From Sphingopyxis sp. CCNWLW2 (lineage in GTDB: Bacteria; Pseudomonadota; Alphaproteobacteria; Sphingomonadales; Sphingomonadaceae): a DNA stretch of 64,000 nucleotides. The stretch covers positions 434,001-498,000 of the forward strand of contig NZ_JBAWKJ010000001.1 of assembly GCF_037095755.1 (NCBI RefSeq), in the 5' to 3' direction. Under the pieces are notes generated by a model, which was not told where the DNA came from, searched no databases, and saw only the letters and a list, made by a program, of their open reading frames with translations. Below are positions 46,197-56,949 of this stretch, one piece after another (within the stretch, counting starts at the first letter, position 1; every line of letters begins with the position of its first letter). The position numbers and the translations under genes were made by a program.

Positions 46197-47102
46197 TTAG
46201 GCAGCGACCGCGGTCGTTTGGTTTATGTGTCCCGCGATCGCATCGGCCATCGTGTCGACCAGCCCCAGCGGCAGGTCGTGCCCCATGCCGGGGATCGTCA
46301 GCAGCCGCGCGCCAGCGATATTCTCCGCCGTGTCGCGTCCGCCCGGCAGCGGCACCAGCGGATCATCCTCGCCATGGATGACGAGCGTCGGTGCCTCGAT
46401 GTCTTTCAGGATCGGACGCCGGTCGCCATCGGCGACGATCGCGGCCATCTGCCGCGCAACACCCTGCGGATACCAGCCGCGCTCGAAGTCGGCGCGGACG
46501 CGGCGCTGCAGCCGGTCTTCCGCAGCCGGATAGCCGGGGCTGCCGATCACGCGCGCGGCGTTGACCGAGTAAGCGATCAGCGCCTCCTTGTCGCCGTTCA
46601 TCGGGCGGTTCGCGAGCACCTGCATCGCTTCCTTCTGCGCGCGCGGCAGGCGGCGGTTGCCCGTGGTCGACATCACCGAGGTCAACGACAGCACGCGGTC
46701 GGGGTAGCGCGCGGCGATATGCTGTGAAATCATCCCGCCCATCGACACGCCGACGACATGCGCGCGGTCGATGCCGAGATGGTCGAGCAGGCCGATGCCG
46801 TCGGCCGCCATATCGGCCAGCGTATAAGCGGGACGGATCGGCAGCCCGATCACCGATTTGACGATCATCCATTTGACGTTCGGCACGCCCGCGGCATCGA
46901 AGCGCGTCGACAGGCCGACGTCGCGATTGTCGTAGCGGATCGTGCGGAAACCGCGGGTGTTCAGCGCATCGACGAACTCGTCGGGCCACAGCGTCAGTTG
47001 TCCGCCCAGCCCCATCACCAGCAATATGACGGGCGCGTCCCTTGGCCCCTTGTCCTCATAGGTGATGCTGATGCCGTTGAAGGTCGCTTGCTCTGTCTGC
47101 AT
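46197..47102 (-). CDS. Alpha/beta hydrolase
   Basis: 301 residues from ATG 47102, AAGGGA upstream. Canonical alpha/beta-hydrolase: oxyanion region LVMGLGGQLTLWPDEFVDAL, nucleophile elbow G-V-S-M-G-G (VVGVSMGGMISQHIAARYPD), acid in VIHGEDDPLVPLPGG, and His in IPGMGHDLPLGL. Substrate unknown; the LGGQ oxyanion and RYDNRDVGLST motifs are typical of esterases of the AclR/RdmC type. It follows the DUF2236 gene after 25 bp, so the two probably form an operon. Confidence 0.9.
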   Translation of the reverse strand: MQTEQATFNGISITYEDKGPRDAPVILLVMGLGGQLTLWPDEFVDALNTRGFRTIRYDNRDVGLSTRFDAAGVPNVKWMIVKSVIGLPIRPAYTLADMAADGIGLLDHLGIDRAHVVGVSMGGMISQHIAARYPDRVLSLTSVMSTTGNRRLPRAQKEAMQVLANRPMNGDKEALIAYSVNAARVIGSPGYPAAEDRLQRRVRADFERGWYPQGVARQMAAIVADGDRRPILKDIEAPTLVIHGEDDPLVPLPGGRDTAENIAGARLLTIPGMGHDLPLGLVDTMADAIAGHINQTTAVAA

Positions 47103-47127
47103 GAAAATCCCTTGGCTGGAAGTCGGA

Positions 47128-48456
47128 TCACCCCGCGGTGGCGGGCTTGTAATTGGCGGCGTTCGAGGTGAATTCGGCGCGGCCATAACCGTCGAGCTGG
47201 CGCTCGATCCGGCGCACGAGGCGGCGATCGGCGAGGTGACGGATCACGGGCAGGCGCGAGGCGACGCGATACGCCGCCATGCGCCCCGCAATGCCGAGCA
47301 TCGTCGCGCCATAGATGAGGTGGTCGCGGCGCCTGACCGGCACGCCGACATTCGCCGCGCGCGCCTCGTCGCCGGCGAGGAAGGCCTTCACGAAAAAGAC
47401 GCGGCTGACCGAATATTCGAGGCGGCGCTTCACCAGCCCTTTCGGCGACATATCCTTCGACAGTTCGGCGTCCATCGTCGCGCGCAGCAGACCGCCGCAG
47501 ACCTGATCGTCATATTCGTAACGCAGCGTCGCGCTGCGCGTGCGCCAGATGCGGACGATCTCCTGCGGCGTGTCGGCGAGCAGATCCTCGGGCAACCCGA
47601 GCAGATAGCAGCGATAGCGCGCGAGCTCGACGCGGCCGCGTTCGAGCCGCGTGAAACTTGTCCGCCCCTTCGCGAGCACCTCCTGCGACATAAAATAGAC
47701 CGGGATCAGCCCCGCAGGCATCTGGTCGAGCTGCGGGATCGGCATGCCATAGGTTTCGGCATCCCACATGCCGGGACGCGACAGCACGTTGATACGCACC
47801 ATCGAATGCATCAGCCGCACCATCGCCGCGGCCTTGAACCCCGGCCCGAAGCGATCGAGCGCACCGGGGAGCGCGGTGGTGGCAAAGAAGGTCGCGGTTT
47901 CCTTCACCCGCCGAGCGGCGGTCGCCTGACCGAGCGTGCCGGTGAGCGCCATCGGCAGCGCCGAATATTTGTTGAGGAAGGTCGCGATGAACGCGCCGCG
48001 GATCAGGAAGGGCGAGAGGTTCGCGGTGGCGTTGCGCTCGTAGGCTGCGCCCTCTTCGACGAGCTTCATGTCGAGCCAGTCGGGCTTCTGCTCCATCTCG
48101 CCGATCAGCGCCGCGAGTTCGGGCGGCGCGTCGTCGACCGCCTCGACGCCCTTGTCGCACGCCTCGACCAGCATCGCGACGGTGCGCTGGAAGCCATAGC
48201 GCGGCATCAGCGCGGCATAAGCGTCGCCCGTCCGGTCGCCGAGCATCGTATATTCGCGGATGCGCCCGAGCAGCTCGGGGTCGTCCAGATAGGATGCACG
48301 ATTGATACTGCCAACGCGGCTGAGCTCGCTCACCGCGTCGACCTCGGGCGCCCAGCGCTCGGGCGCCTTGTCAAAATCGAAACGGCCGAACAGCTCGGGC
48401 AAGGCGTCGGCCTGGCCTCGCACCCGGCGGGCGATAGTGCTGACATCACTGTTCAT
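47128..48456 (-). CDS. DUF2236 / MpaB-Lcp-like oxygenase family protein
   Basis: 442 residues, mostly helical, no signal peptide. DUF2236 core: TGDAYAALMPRYGFQRTVAM, ARRVKETATFFATTALPGAL (R182/R183, K185, T187), and VRLMHSMVRINVLSRPGM (H217, R221). The Arg/Lys-Thr and His positions resemble the heme-pocket residues described for latex-clearing protein and MpaB-type oxygenases. Heme binding is inferred. Paired with an alpha/beta hydrolase downstream; a perfect palindrome (48461-48479) sits just upstream of the start codon. Confidence 0.82.
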   Translation of the reverse strand: MNSDVSTIARRVRGQADALPELFGRFDFDKAPERWAPEVDAVSELSRVGSINRASYLDDPELLGRIREYTMLGDRTGDAYAALMPRYGFQRTVAMLVEACDKGVEAVDDAPPELAALIGEMEQKPDWLDMKLVEEGAAYERNATANLSPFLIRGAFIATFLNKYSALPMALTGTLGQATAARRVKETATFFATTALPGALDRFGPGFKAAAMVRLMHSMVRINVLSRPGMWDAETYGMPIPQLDQMPAGLIPVYFMSQEVLAKGRTSFTRLERGRVELARYRCYLLGLPEDLLADTPQEIVRIWRTRSATLRYEYDDQVCGGLLRATMDAELSKDMSPKGLVKRRLEYSVSRVFFVKAFLAGDEARAANVGVPVRRRDHLIYGATMLGIAGRMAAYRVASRLPVIRHLADRRLVRRIERQLDGYGRAEFTSNAANYKPATAG

Positions 48457-48460
48457 AAGA

Positions 48461-48479
48461 CGAAACTGCCACAGTTTCG
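48461..48479. promoter_or_regulatory. Palindromic operator-like site before the DUF2236 gene
   Basis: Perfect 8-bp inverted repeat CGAAACTG-CCA-CAGTTTCG located 5-23 bases upstream of the DUF2236 ATG. Too close to the start for a terminator and without a T-run, so an operator or a translation-control hairpin. Confidence 0.5.
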
Positions 48480-48507
48480 GGATTTGGCAAGCTTAACTGC
48501 TTTTGGC

Positions 48508-49131
48508 CTAAGCGTCTTCGCCGTGCCCGCGGTAGGCCGGAAGCGCGAGCGACCACCGGATCGCCGCGCCACGCAGGATGAAGCCCGCAACTGCGCCCGC
48601 AACCGCCGCGACCGCCGTCCCCGTCCCCAGCCATTGCAGCAGCAGGAACAGCCCCGACGCGAGCGCCGCCGCGGTGACATAGACTTCGGGGCGCATGATG
48701 ATCGACGGCACGCCCGCCAGGATGTCGCGGATCGTGCCACCGACGCAGCCGGTGATCACCCCCATCATCAGCGCGGGGACGGGCGGGACGCCCCATGCCA
48801 GCGCCTTCGCCGTGCCGAACACCGCATAAGCGGCGAGTCCCACGGCGTCGGCCCATTCGAGCAATTGCCCCTGCCACCAGCGTTCGGGGGTGAGCCAGAC
48901 GACCATCGCAATCGCGATGCACACCGCGGCGATCGCGCCGTCCTGCACCCAGAACACCGGCGCGCCGATGAGCAGGTCGCGCACGCTGCCGCCGCCGACG
49001 CCGGTCACCAGCGCGAAGAAGGCGGCGGTCACCAGCGTCTGGCGCAGCCGCACCGCCATCAGCGCGCCCGACAGCGCGAAGACGCCGATGCCGACGAGGT
49101 CGAGCAGGCGGACGAGGGTTTGTGTATCCAT
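48508..49131 (-). CDS. TRIC-like (UPF0126/YadS) membrane channel protein
   Basis: 207 residues from ATG 49131; the longer frame to 49236 overlaps the divergent GFA gene. Seven hydrophobic helices in two pseudo-repeats, each with the family glycine motif: GVGGGSVRDLLIGAPVFW and GCVGGTIRDILAGVPSIIMR. Matches the prokaryotic TRIC/UPF0126 family of trimeric cation channels. Physiological ion not known from sequence. Confidence 0.92.
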   Translation of the reverse strand: MDTQTLVRLLDLVGIGVFALSGALMAVRLRQTLVTAAFFALVTGVGGGSVRDLLIGAPVFWVQDGAIAAVCIAIAMVVWLTPERWWQGQLLEWADAVGLAAYAVFGTAKALAWGVPPVPALMMGVITGCVGGTIRDILAGVPSIIMRPEVYVTAAALASGLFLLLQWLGTGTAVAAVAGAVAGFILRGAAIRWSLALPAYRGHGEDA

Positions 49132-49184
49132 CGCGCGCCGGGCTATCATCGCGCGCGGTACGGCACAATGGAGAGGAGGCGGCG

Positions 49185-49646
49185 ATGGAAGGCAGATGCA
49201 CGTGCGGCGCGGTTCGTTACCGGCTGACCGCGGCACCGATGATCGTCCATTGCTGCCATTGCCGCTGGTGTCAGCGCGAGACGGGCAGCGCCTTCGTCAT
49301 CAATGCCGTGATCGAGAGCGAGCGCGTCGAGGCCGAAGGGATAGTCGATTATGTAATGACCCCGTCGGAAAGCGGCCGGGGGCAGGAAATCATCCGCTGC
49401 CCGACCTGCCGGGTCGCGCTGTGGAGCCATTATCCCAACTCGGGCCGCCGCTCCTCCTTCGTTCGTGTCGGGACGCTCGACGACCCGGACCAATGCCCGC
49501 CCGATGTCCATATCTTCACGCGCAGCAAACAGCCGTGGGTCGTCCTGCCCGACGACGCGAAGGTGTTTCCGGATTTCTACCCGTCACCCAAGGACGTGTG
49601 GAGCGCCGACGCACAGCGCCGGTGGCAGGCGATGATGGCCGGTTGA
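49185..49646 (+). CDS. GFA family (glutathione-dependent formaldehyde-activating-like) zinc protein
   Basis: 153 residues from ATG 49185, strong GAGGAGGC Shine-Dalgarno. Zinc cysteines in GFA order: CTCGAVRY near the N-terminus, CCHCRWCQRETGSAF, and CPTCRVALWSHYPNSG. GFA members bind glutathione or related thiols; most are not true formaldehyde enzymes. Stop is only 4 bp from the stop of the convergent M20 gene. Confidence 0.92.
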   Translation: MEGRCTCGAVRYRLTAAPMIVHCCHCRWCQRETGSAFVINAVIESERVEAEGIVDYVMTPSESGRGQEIIRCPTCRVALWSHYPNSGRRSSFVRVGTLDDPDQCPPDVHIFTRSKQPWVVLPDDAKVFPDFYPSPKDVWSADAQRRWQAMMAG

Positions 49647-49650
49647 AGCC

Positions 49651-50988
49651 CTATTTTGCGTCGGGGCGCACGCCGCCGATCACCGACAGCACGATCGCGG
49701 CGACGGCGTTCCGGATCACCGGCTCGGCCTTCGGCGCGAAGAAGGGCGAATGGTTCGTCGGCACCGGCTGCCCCTTCGCCTTCAGGTCGGCGAGCACCGC
49801 GGGATCATAGCCGCCGATCGCGAAATAGAGCGACGGGATGCCCGCATCGACGAACTCCGAATAATCCTCGCTCGCCGATACCGGCGCGGCGCTTGCCGGC
49901 GCGAAGAGAAGGCGTTCGCCGAACACCGGCTTCAGCGTTGCGAATCCGTTCGCCGCCATCGACTCATTGTTCACCAGGCTCGCAGTGCCGGTCAGATAGG
50001 TGATCGTGGGTTCGGGCGCGTTGCCCATCATCGCCGCCGCCTTCGCCGAGCGCTCGGCGCCCGAACGGAGGAGCTGGCGCACCTCGGGGGTTAGCGAGCG
50101 GATATTGACCTTCACCTCGGCGCTGTCGGGGATGATGTTGGGCGCGCTGCCCGCGTTGATCGCACCGATCGTCAGCACGCCGAAGGCATTGGGGTCCTTC
50201 TCGCGGCTGATCACCGTCTGCACATCGGTGACAAAGCGCGCCGCGATCGGGATCGGGTCGAGCGCCATCGAAGGCATCGAACCATGCCCGCCGCGGCCGT
50301 GGAAGGTGATCGAATAGCTGTCGGAGGCCGAGAAGGCGGTGCCCGCCTTGATCGCGACCGTGCCCGTCGGGCCGTTCAGCACATGCGCGGCAAAGCCATA
50401 GTCGGGTTTCGGAAAGCGCGTCAGCAGCCCGTCGTCGAGCATCGCCTTCGCGCCCTTCAATATTTCCTCGGCGGGCTGGCCGATCAGCACCACCGTGCCC
50501 GACCAGCTGTCGCGCATCGCGGCGAGCGCCTGCGCGACGCCGACGAGATAGGCGACATGCGTATCGTGCCCGCACGCGTGCATCACCGGCACATCCTTGC
50601 CCTCATAGGTCGCGCGTGCCTTGCTCGACCAGGCGAGCCCGGTCTTTTCCTCCATCGGCAGCGCGTCCATGTCGGCGCGGATGAGGATCGTCGGCCCTTC
50701 GCCATTTTTGAGCACGCCGACGACGCCGGTGCCGCCGACCTTTTCGGTCACGGTGAAGCCCGCTTTGCGGAGATGCTGCGCGAGGATGCCCGCGGTGCGC
50801 ACTTCCTGCAGCCCGAGTTCGGGGTTTTGATGGAGGTCGCGGTAGAGCGCGTCGAGCGCCGGATAATTTTTGTCGAGCAGCGCGGTCAGTCGCGCGTTGG
50901 CAGCGGCAAGGTCGGGTGCCGCCTGCGCGCTGGTCGCGATGAGGGAGAGAGCCAGCGAAGCCGCTGCCCAGAGCCAATGCTTCGCCAT
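49651..50988 (-). CDS. Exported M20 family amidohydrolase (HipO/IAA-hydrolase-like)
   Basis: 445 residues from ATG 50988 with GGGGGAGAG Shine-Dalgarno. Signal peptide MAKHWLWAAASLALSLIATS (cleavage AQAA). M20D pattern: YRDLHQNPELGLQE, RADMDALPMEEKTGL, metal motif MHACGHDTHVAYLVG, PAEEILKGAKAML, dimerisation lid domain (about 215-330), and FFAPKAEP. Hydrolyses N-acyl amino acids or similar amides in the periplasm. It lies 24 bp after lpd and could be read through from the 2-oxoglutarate dehydrogenase operon. Confidence 0.92.
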   Translation of the reverse strand: MAKHWLWAAASLALSLIATSAQAAPDLAAANARLTALLDKNYPALDALYRDLHQNPELGLQEVRTAGILAQHLRKAGFTVTEKVGGTGVVGVLKNGEGPTILIRADMDALPMEEKTGLAWSSKARATYEGKDVPVMHACGHDTHVAYLVGVAQALAAMRDSWSGTVVLIGQPAEEILKGAKAMLDDGLLTRFPKPDYGFAAHVLNGPTGTVAIKAGTAFSASDSYSITFHGRGGHGSMPSMALDPIPIAARFVTDVQTVISREKDPNAFGVLTIGAINAGSAPNIIPDSAEVKVNIRSLTPEVRQLLRSGAERSAKAAAMMGNAPEPTITYLTGTASLVNNESMAANGFATLKPVFGERLLFAPASAAPVSASEDYSEFVDAGIPSLYFAIGGYDPAVLADLKAKGQPVPTNHSPFFAPKAEPVIRNAVAAIVLSVIGGVRPDAK

Positions 50989-51012
50989 GTTTCTCTCCCC
51001 CATTATGTTTTG

Positions 51013-52410
<1,398 letters not shown>

Positions 52411-52459
52411 GTTCAATCTACCTCAATTTCTGCCTGGCGCCGTCAACGAGCGAATCCGC

Positions 52460-52777
52460 TCAAACGGGCAGCCCGGATTTCGCAGCGCATGACTTCATAA
52501 CCGGTGCCGCCATTTCGGGCGACAGGCCGATCAGTTCAGATGCGCTATATTTCTTGATCAATTCGCCGGCCGCGCATTTGCAGACCTCGGCTGCGAGGCC
52601 CGCCGCCGCGCCGCCGCCCTCGGCCGTGGCACGGCACGATTCGCCGAAGCTTTCGACGAAGCTGGTCCTCAGGCCCTCTTCGAGTCCCTTCGCCATGCGG
52701 CTTTCGCCTTCGCTGCAGCCCGCCAGGGCAGCAGCGGCAGCGACGAAAAGAACCGCGCGGAGGGGGAGCGCCATCAT
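52460..52777 (-). CDS. Small Cys-containing lipoprotein within the sucAB-lpd operon
   Basis: 105 residues. Lipobox A17-L18-A19-G20-C21 after a short hydrophobic signal (MMALPLRAVLFVAAAAALAG). The mature part is helical with four further cysteines (C48, C66, C68, C97; CKC and KSC). It lies 4 bp after sucB and 49 bp before lpd on the same strand, so it is co-transcribed with the dehydrogenase genes. I recognise no family. An envelope lipoprotein in a cytoplasmic-enzyme operon is unusual. Confidence 0.78.
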   Translation of the reverse strand: MMALPLRAVLFVAAAAALAGCSEGESRMAKGLEEGLRTSFVESFGESCRATAEGGGAAAGLAAEVCKCAAGELIKKYSASELIGLSPEMAAPVMKSCAAKSGLPV

Positions 52778-52781
52778 CGGA

Positions 52782-54023
52782 TCAAAGGTCGATCAGCAGG
52801 CGCGTCGGATCTTCGATCGCTTCCTTGATCGTCTTCAGGAAGGTCACCGCCTCGCGGCCGTCGATCAGGCGATGATCATAGCTCATCGCGAGGTACATCA
52901 TCGGACGGATCACAATCTCGCCGTTACGGACGACCGGGCGATCCTCGATGCGGTGGAGGCCGAGCACCGCCGACTGCGGCGGGTTGATGATCGGGGTCGA
53001 CATCAGGCCGCCGAACACGCCGCCGTTCGAGATGGTGAAGGTGCCGCCGGTCATGTCGTCCATCGTCAGCGTGCCTTCCTTGGCGCGCTTGCCGAGGTCG
53101 GCGATCGCTTTCTCGATGTCGGCGAACGACAGGCTGTCGGCGTTGCGCACGACGGGAACGACGAGGCCGTTCGGCGCGCTGACCGCGACCGAGACGTCGA
53201 GATAGTCGTGATAGACGATCTCGTCGCCGTCGATCCGCGCGTTGACCGCCGGAATATCATGCGCGGCGAGCGCGACCGCCTTGGTGAAGAAGCTCATAAA
53301 GCCGAGGCGCACGCCATGCTTCTTTTCGAAGCTTTCGCGATACTTATCGCGCGTCGCCATCACCGCCGACATGTCGACGTCGTTGAACGTCGTCAGCATC
53401 GCCGCGGTGTCCTGCGCCGCCTTCAAACGCTTGGCGATCGTCTGGCGCATGCGCGTCATCTTGACGCGCTCTTCGTGACGGCCCGGAGTGCCGCTGGCGA
53501 CGGGTGCAGGCGCAATGGCCGGAGCCGGAGCGGCCACGGGGGCGGGGGCGGCGCTGGCGGCGGCGAGCACATCTTCCTTGGTCAGGCGGCCGTCCTTGCC
53601 GCTGCCCTGGATTTTCGTCGGATCGACGCCATGCTCGAGAACGAGGCGGCGCACCGCGGGCGACATGGTGGTGACGGTGTCGACGCCCTCTCCAGCCGGG
53701 GCGGCGGTTGCGGCCGGTACCGGCGCGGCCGCTTCGGCCTTCGCGGCGGGCGCGGGTGCGGCGGGTGTCGGCGCCGCGGCAACGCCGCCGGCTTCGACCG
53801 TCGCGATCGTCGCGCCGACATTGACCGTGTCGCCGACCGCGGCGAGCTGCTGGCCCATCACGCCGGCGACGGGCGACGGCACTTCGACCGCGACCTTGTC
53901 GGTCTCAAGGCTCGCGATCGGCTCGTCGAGCGCAACGGCTTCGCCGGGCTTCTTCAGCCATTCGCCGATCGTCGCTTCGGTAACGCTTTCGCCCAGCGTG
54001 GGGACTTTGACTTCGGTGCTCAT
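52782..54023 (-). CDS. sucB: 2-oxoglutarate dehydrogenase E2, dihydrolipoyl succinyltransferase
   Basis: 413 residues. Single lipoyl domain (1-75) with lipoylated Lys in [14 protein letters not shown], Ala/Pro-rich linker, E3/E1-binding domain ([20 protein letters not shown]), second linker, then the catalytic acyltransferase core with the HxxxDG motif ([20 protein letters not shown]). One lipoyl domain, as usual for SucB. Forms the core of the complex with sucA and lpdA products. Confidence 0.96.
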   Translation of the reverse strand: MSTEVKVPTLGESVTEATIGEWLKKPGEAVALDEPIASLETDKVAVEVPSPVAGVMGQQLAAVGDTVNVGATIATVEAGGVAAAPTPAAPAPAAKAEAAAPVPAATAAPAGEGVDTVTTMSPAVRRLVLEHGVDPTKIQGSGKDGRLTKEDVLAAASAAPAPVAAPAPAIAPAPVASGTPGRHEERVKMTRMRQTIAKRLKAAQDTAAMLTTFNDVDMSAVMATRDKYRESFEKKHGVRLGFMSFFTKAVALAAHDIPAVNARIDGDEIVYHDYLDVSVAVSAPNGLVVPVVRNADSLSFADIEKAIADLGKRAKEGTLTMDDMTGGTFTISNGGVFGGLMSTPIINPPQSAVLGLHRIEDRPVVRNGEIVIRPMMYLAMSYDHRLIDGREAVTFLKTIKEAIEDPTRLLIDL

Positions 54024-54044
54024 AGGTGCAGTTCCTTGGGGGGC

Positions 54045-56867
54045 TTAAGCTTTATTCTTCGTACGGCGGATTTCGGCGCGAACCGACAGGCCGAGCGCGT
54101 CGGCGACGAGCGCCGACTGTTCGGTCTGGTGGCGGCTCATCAGGCCCGTCGCGGGCGATGCCGCAGCGGCGCGACCGGCGTAACGCGGCCGCATACCCTT
54201 GTGGCCCGCCTCGGTCAGCGCGTCCTCGATCAGTTCGTTGACGAAGAACCAGGCGCCGTTGTTGCGCGGCTCTTCCTGCGCCCAGACCACCTCTTCGAGG
54301 TTCGGCATCCGCTTCAGACGAACCGCGAGCGGCTCACCCGGGAAGGGATAGATCTGCTCGACGCGCACGACGGTCGTATCGGTCAGGCCCGCGGCATCGC
54401 GCGCTTCCATCAAGTCGTAGCCGACCTTGCCCGAGCAGAGGACGACGCGCTTGACGTCCTTGTCCGCCGGCGGGGTGCGATCCGACATCAGGCGGCGGAA
54501 ATGCGCGTCGCCGATGAAGTCCGAACGCTGCGACACCGCGAGCTTGTGGCGGAGCAGCGACTTGGGCGTCATGATGATCATCGGCTTGCGGAACGGGCGC
54601 AGCATCTGGCGGCGCAGGACGTGGAAATAGTTCGACGGGGTCGAAATATTGCACACCTGGATATTGTCGCCCGCGCAAAGCTGGAGGAAGCGTTCGAGGC
54701 GCGCCGAGCTATGCTCCGGCCCCTGTCCTTCGTAACCGTGCGGGAGCAGCATCACGAGCCCGTTGGCGCGCAGCCACTTGGCCTCGCCCGACGCGATAAA
54801 CTGGTCGATCATGATCTGCGCGCCGTTGGCGAAATCGCCGAACTGCGCTTCCCAGAGCACGAGGCTCTTCGGATCGGCCATCGCATAGCCATATTCGAAG
54901 CCGAGCACACCATATTCGGACAGCGGGCTGTCGAGCACCTCGAACCGGCCGTGCGGCACGGTCGTGAGCGGGACATATCGGGCTTCGGTCTTCTGGTCGA
55001 TCCAGACCGCATGGCGCTGGCTGAACGTGCCGCGCCCCGAATCCTGACCCGACAGGCGCACCTGATAGCCTTCGCTGAGCAGCGTCCCGAACGCGAGGCT
55101 CTCGGCGGTCGCCCAGTCGAACACTTCGCCGTCGCTCTTGTCGGCGAACATCGCGCCGCGCGCGTCGATCACGCGGCGGAGCGTCTTGTGGACTTCGACG
55201 TCGGCGGGGATCGTCGTCAGCGTCCGGCCGATCGAATCGAACAATTTGTCCGACACGCCCGTCGCGATGTTGCGGCGCGCGTTTTCGGGATCGGCGGGGG
55301 CGTGCAGCCCCGACCAGCGGCCCGCGAACCAGTCGGCCTTGTTCGGCTTGTAGCTCTTCGCCGCTTCGAAATCCTCTTCGAGCCGCGCGACGAATTCGGC
55401 GCGCCGGGCGTCGGCCCAGCCCGCATCGACCACGCCTTCGGCCTCCAGCTTCGCGGCGCAAAGCTGCGACACCGGCGGATGCTGACGAATGACGGCGTAC
55501 ATCAGCGGCTGCGTGAACGAAGGCTCATCGCCCTCGTTGTGGCCGAAGCGGCGATAGCACCACATGTCGATGACGACGTCGCGCTTGAACTGCTGGCGGA
55601 AATCGATCGCGAGCTTGCACGCGAAAGTCACCGCTTCGGGATCGTCGCCGTTGACGTGCAGGATCGGCGCCATCACGCCCTTTGCGACGTCCGACGGATA
55701 GGGCGACGAGCGCGCGAACTGCGGGCTGGTCGTGAAACCGATCTGGTTGTTGACGATGAAGTGGAGGCAGCCGCCGGTGTTATAGCCGCGGATGCCCGAG
55801 AAGCCGAGGCATTCCCAGACGATCCCTTGCCCCGCGAACGCCGCGTCGCCGTGGATCAGCACGGGCAGCACCTGCTCATGCTTGGCAAGGTCGTCGCGCA
55901 CGACCTGCTGCGCGCGCACCTTGCCGAGCACGACCGGGTCGGCGGCTTCGAGGTGCGACGGGTTGGGGACGAGCGACATATGCACCGACGCGCCGCCGAA
56001 TTCGCGGTCGGTCGAGGTGCCGAGATGATATTTGACGTCGCCCGAACCGCCGATGTCATCGGGGTTCGCCGATCCGCCGGCAAATTCGTGGAAGATCACC
56101 TGATACGGCTTCGCCATGACGTTCGCGAGCATGTTGAGCCGCCCGCGGTGCGCCATGCCATAGACGATCTCGCGCACGCCGTACTGGGCGCCATATTTGA
56201 TGATCGCTTCCATCGCCGGGATCATGCTCTCGCCGCCGTCGAGGCCGAAACGCTTGGTGCCGACATATTTGCGCGCGAGGAATTTCTCCCACTCCTCGGC
56301 CTGGATCACCTTGCTCAGGATGGCGCGTTTGCCCTCGACCGAAAATTCGATGATCTTGTCGGCGCCTTCCATCCGCTCCTGCAGGAACTGGCGCTCCTCG
56401 ATGTCGGCGATGTGCATATATTCGAGGCCGACATTGCCGCAATAATTGGCACGCAGGATCGCGACGATCTCGCGAATGGTCGCCTTTTCGAGGCCGAGCG
56501 TTCCCCCGATATAAACCGGACGATCGAGATCGGCGCCGACGAAGCCGTGATATTCGGGCGTCAGGTCGGCGGGCAGCTCGCGCTGGCTGAGGCCGAGCGG
56601 ATCGAGGTTGGCAGCAAGATGTCCGCGCACGCGATAGGTGCGGATCAGCATCATCGCGCGGATCGAATCGTCCGCGGCGCGCTCGACTTCGGCATTCGAC
56701 AGCGGGGCGCCCGCCTTGGCGGCGGCGGCCTTCACCGCGACCTGCATCTGCTGCGGGTCGAGCGCGGCGGTCAGGTCGTCGCTGTCGATCTGGGGCCAGT
56801 TTTTCGGCGCCCAGCTCGGGCCGGCCTGCGGCTCGTCGATGTCGAAGCTTTGTCGTTCGAGGTTCAT
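54045..56867 (-). CDS. sucA: 2-oxoglutarate dehydrogenase E1 component
   Basis: 940 residues from ATG 56867 (GGAAAAG upstream); the frame continuing to 56927 lacks a Shine-Dalgarno. ThDP-dependent E1: catalytic-centre stretches VRGHLAANLDPLGLSQRELP, YGMAHRGRLNMLANVMAKPY, VLIHGDAAFAGQGIVWECLG, YRRFGHNEGDEPSFTQPLMY, and the C-terminal SGKVGYDLMEARDAAGLTDT. Decarboxylates 2-oxoglutarate and transfers the succinyl group to lipoyl-SucB. Follows sucD after 82 bp. Confidence 0.97.
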   Translation of the reverse strand: MNLERQSFDIDEPQAGPSWAPKNWPQIDSDDLTAALDPQQMQVAVKAAAAKAGAPLSNAEVERAADDSIRAMMLIRTYRVRGHLAANLDPLGLSQRELPADLTPEYHGFVGADLDRPVYIGGTLGLEKATIREIVAILRANYCGNVGLEYMHIADIEERQFLQERMEGADKIIEFSVEGKRAILSKVIQAEEWEKFLARKYVGTKRFGLDGGESMIPAMEAIIKYGAQYGVREIVYGMAHRGRLNMLANVMAKPYQVIFHEFAGGSANPDDIGGSGDVKYHLGTSTDREFGGASVHMSLVPNPSHLEAADPVVLGKVRAQQVVRDDLAKHEQVLPVLIHGDAAFAGQGIVWECLGFSGIRGYNTGGCLHFIVNNQIGFTTSPQFARSSPYPSDVAKGVMAPILHVNGDDPEAVTFACKLAIDFRQQFKRDVVIDMWCYRRFGHNEGDEPSFTQPLMYAVIRQHPPVSQLCAAKLEAEGVVDAGWADARRAEFVARLEEDFEAAKSYKPNKADWFAGRWSGLHAPADPENARRNIATGVSDKLFDSIGRTLTTIPADVEVHKTLRRVIDARGAMFADKSDGEVFDWATAESLAFGTLLSEGYQVRLSGQDSGRGTFSQRHAVWIDQKTEARYVPLTTVPHGRFEVLDSPLSEYGVLGFEYGYAMADPKSLVLWEAQFGDFANGAQIMIDQFIASGEAKWLRANGLVMLLPHGYEGQGPEHSSARLERFLQLCAGDNIQVCNISTPSNYFHVLRRQMLRPFRKPMIIMTPKSLLRHKLAVSQRSDFIGDAHFRRLMSDRTPPADKDVKRVVLCSGKVGYDLMEARDAAGLTDTTVVRVEQIYPFPGEPLAVRLKRMPNLEEVVWAQEEPRNNGAWFFVNELIEDALTEAGHKGMRPRYAGRAAAASPATGLMSRHQTEQSALVADALGLSVRAEIRRTKNKA

Positions 56868-56949
56868 CTGCTTTTCCACGGGGAGGTAGGGGTGGGATTT
56901 ATATGGGGAGCGGAGGCCCGCCAGCAAAGGGCGCCGGCGGGCCGTCCGG

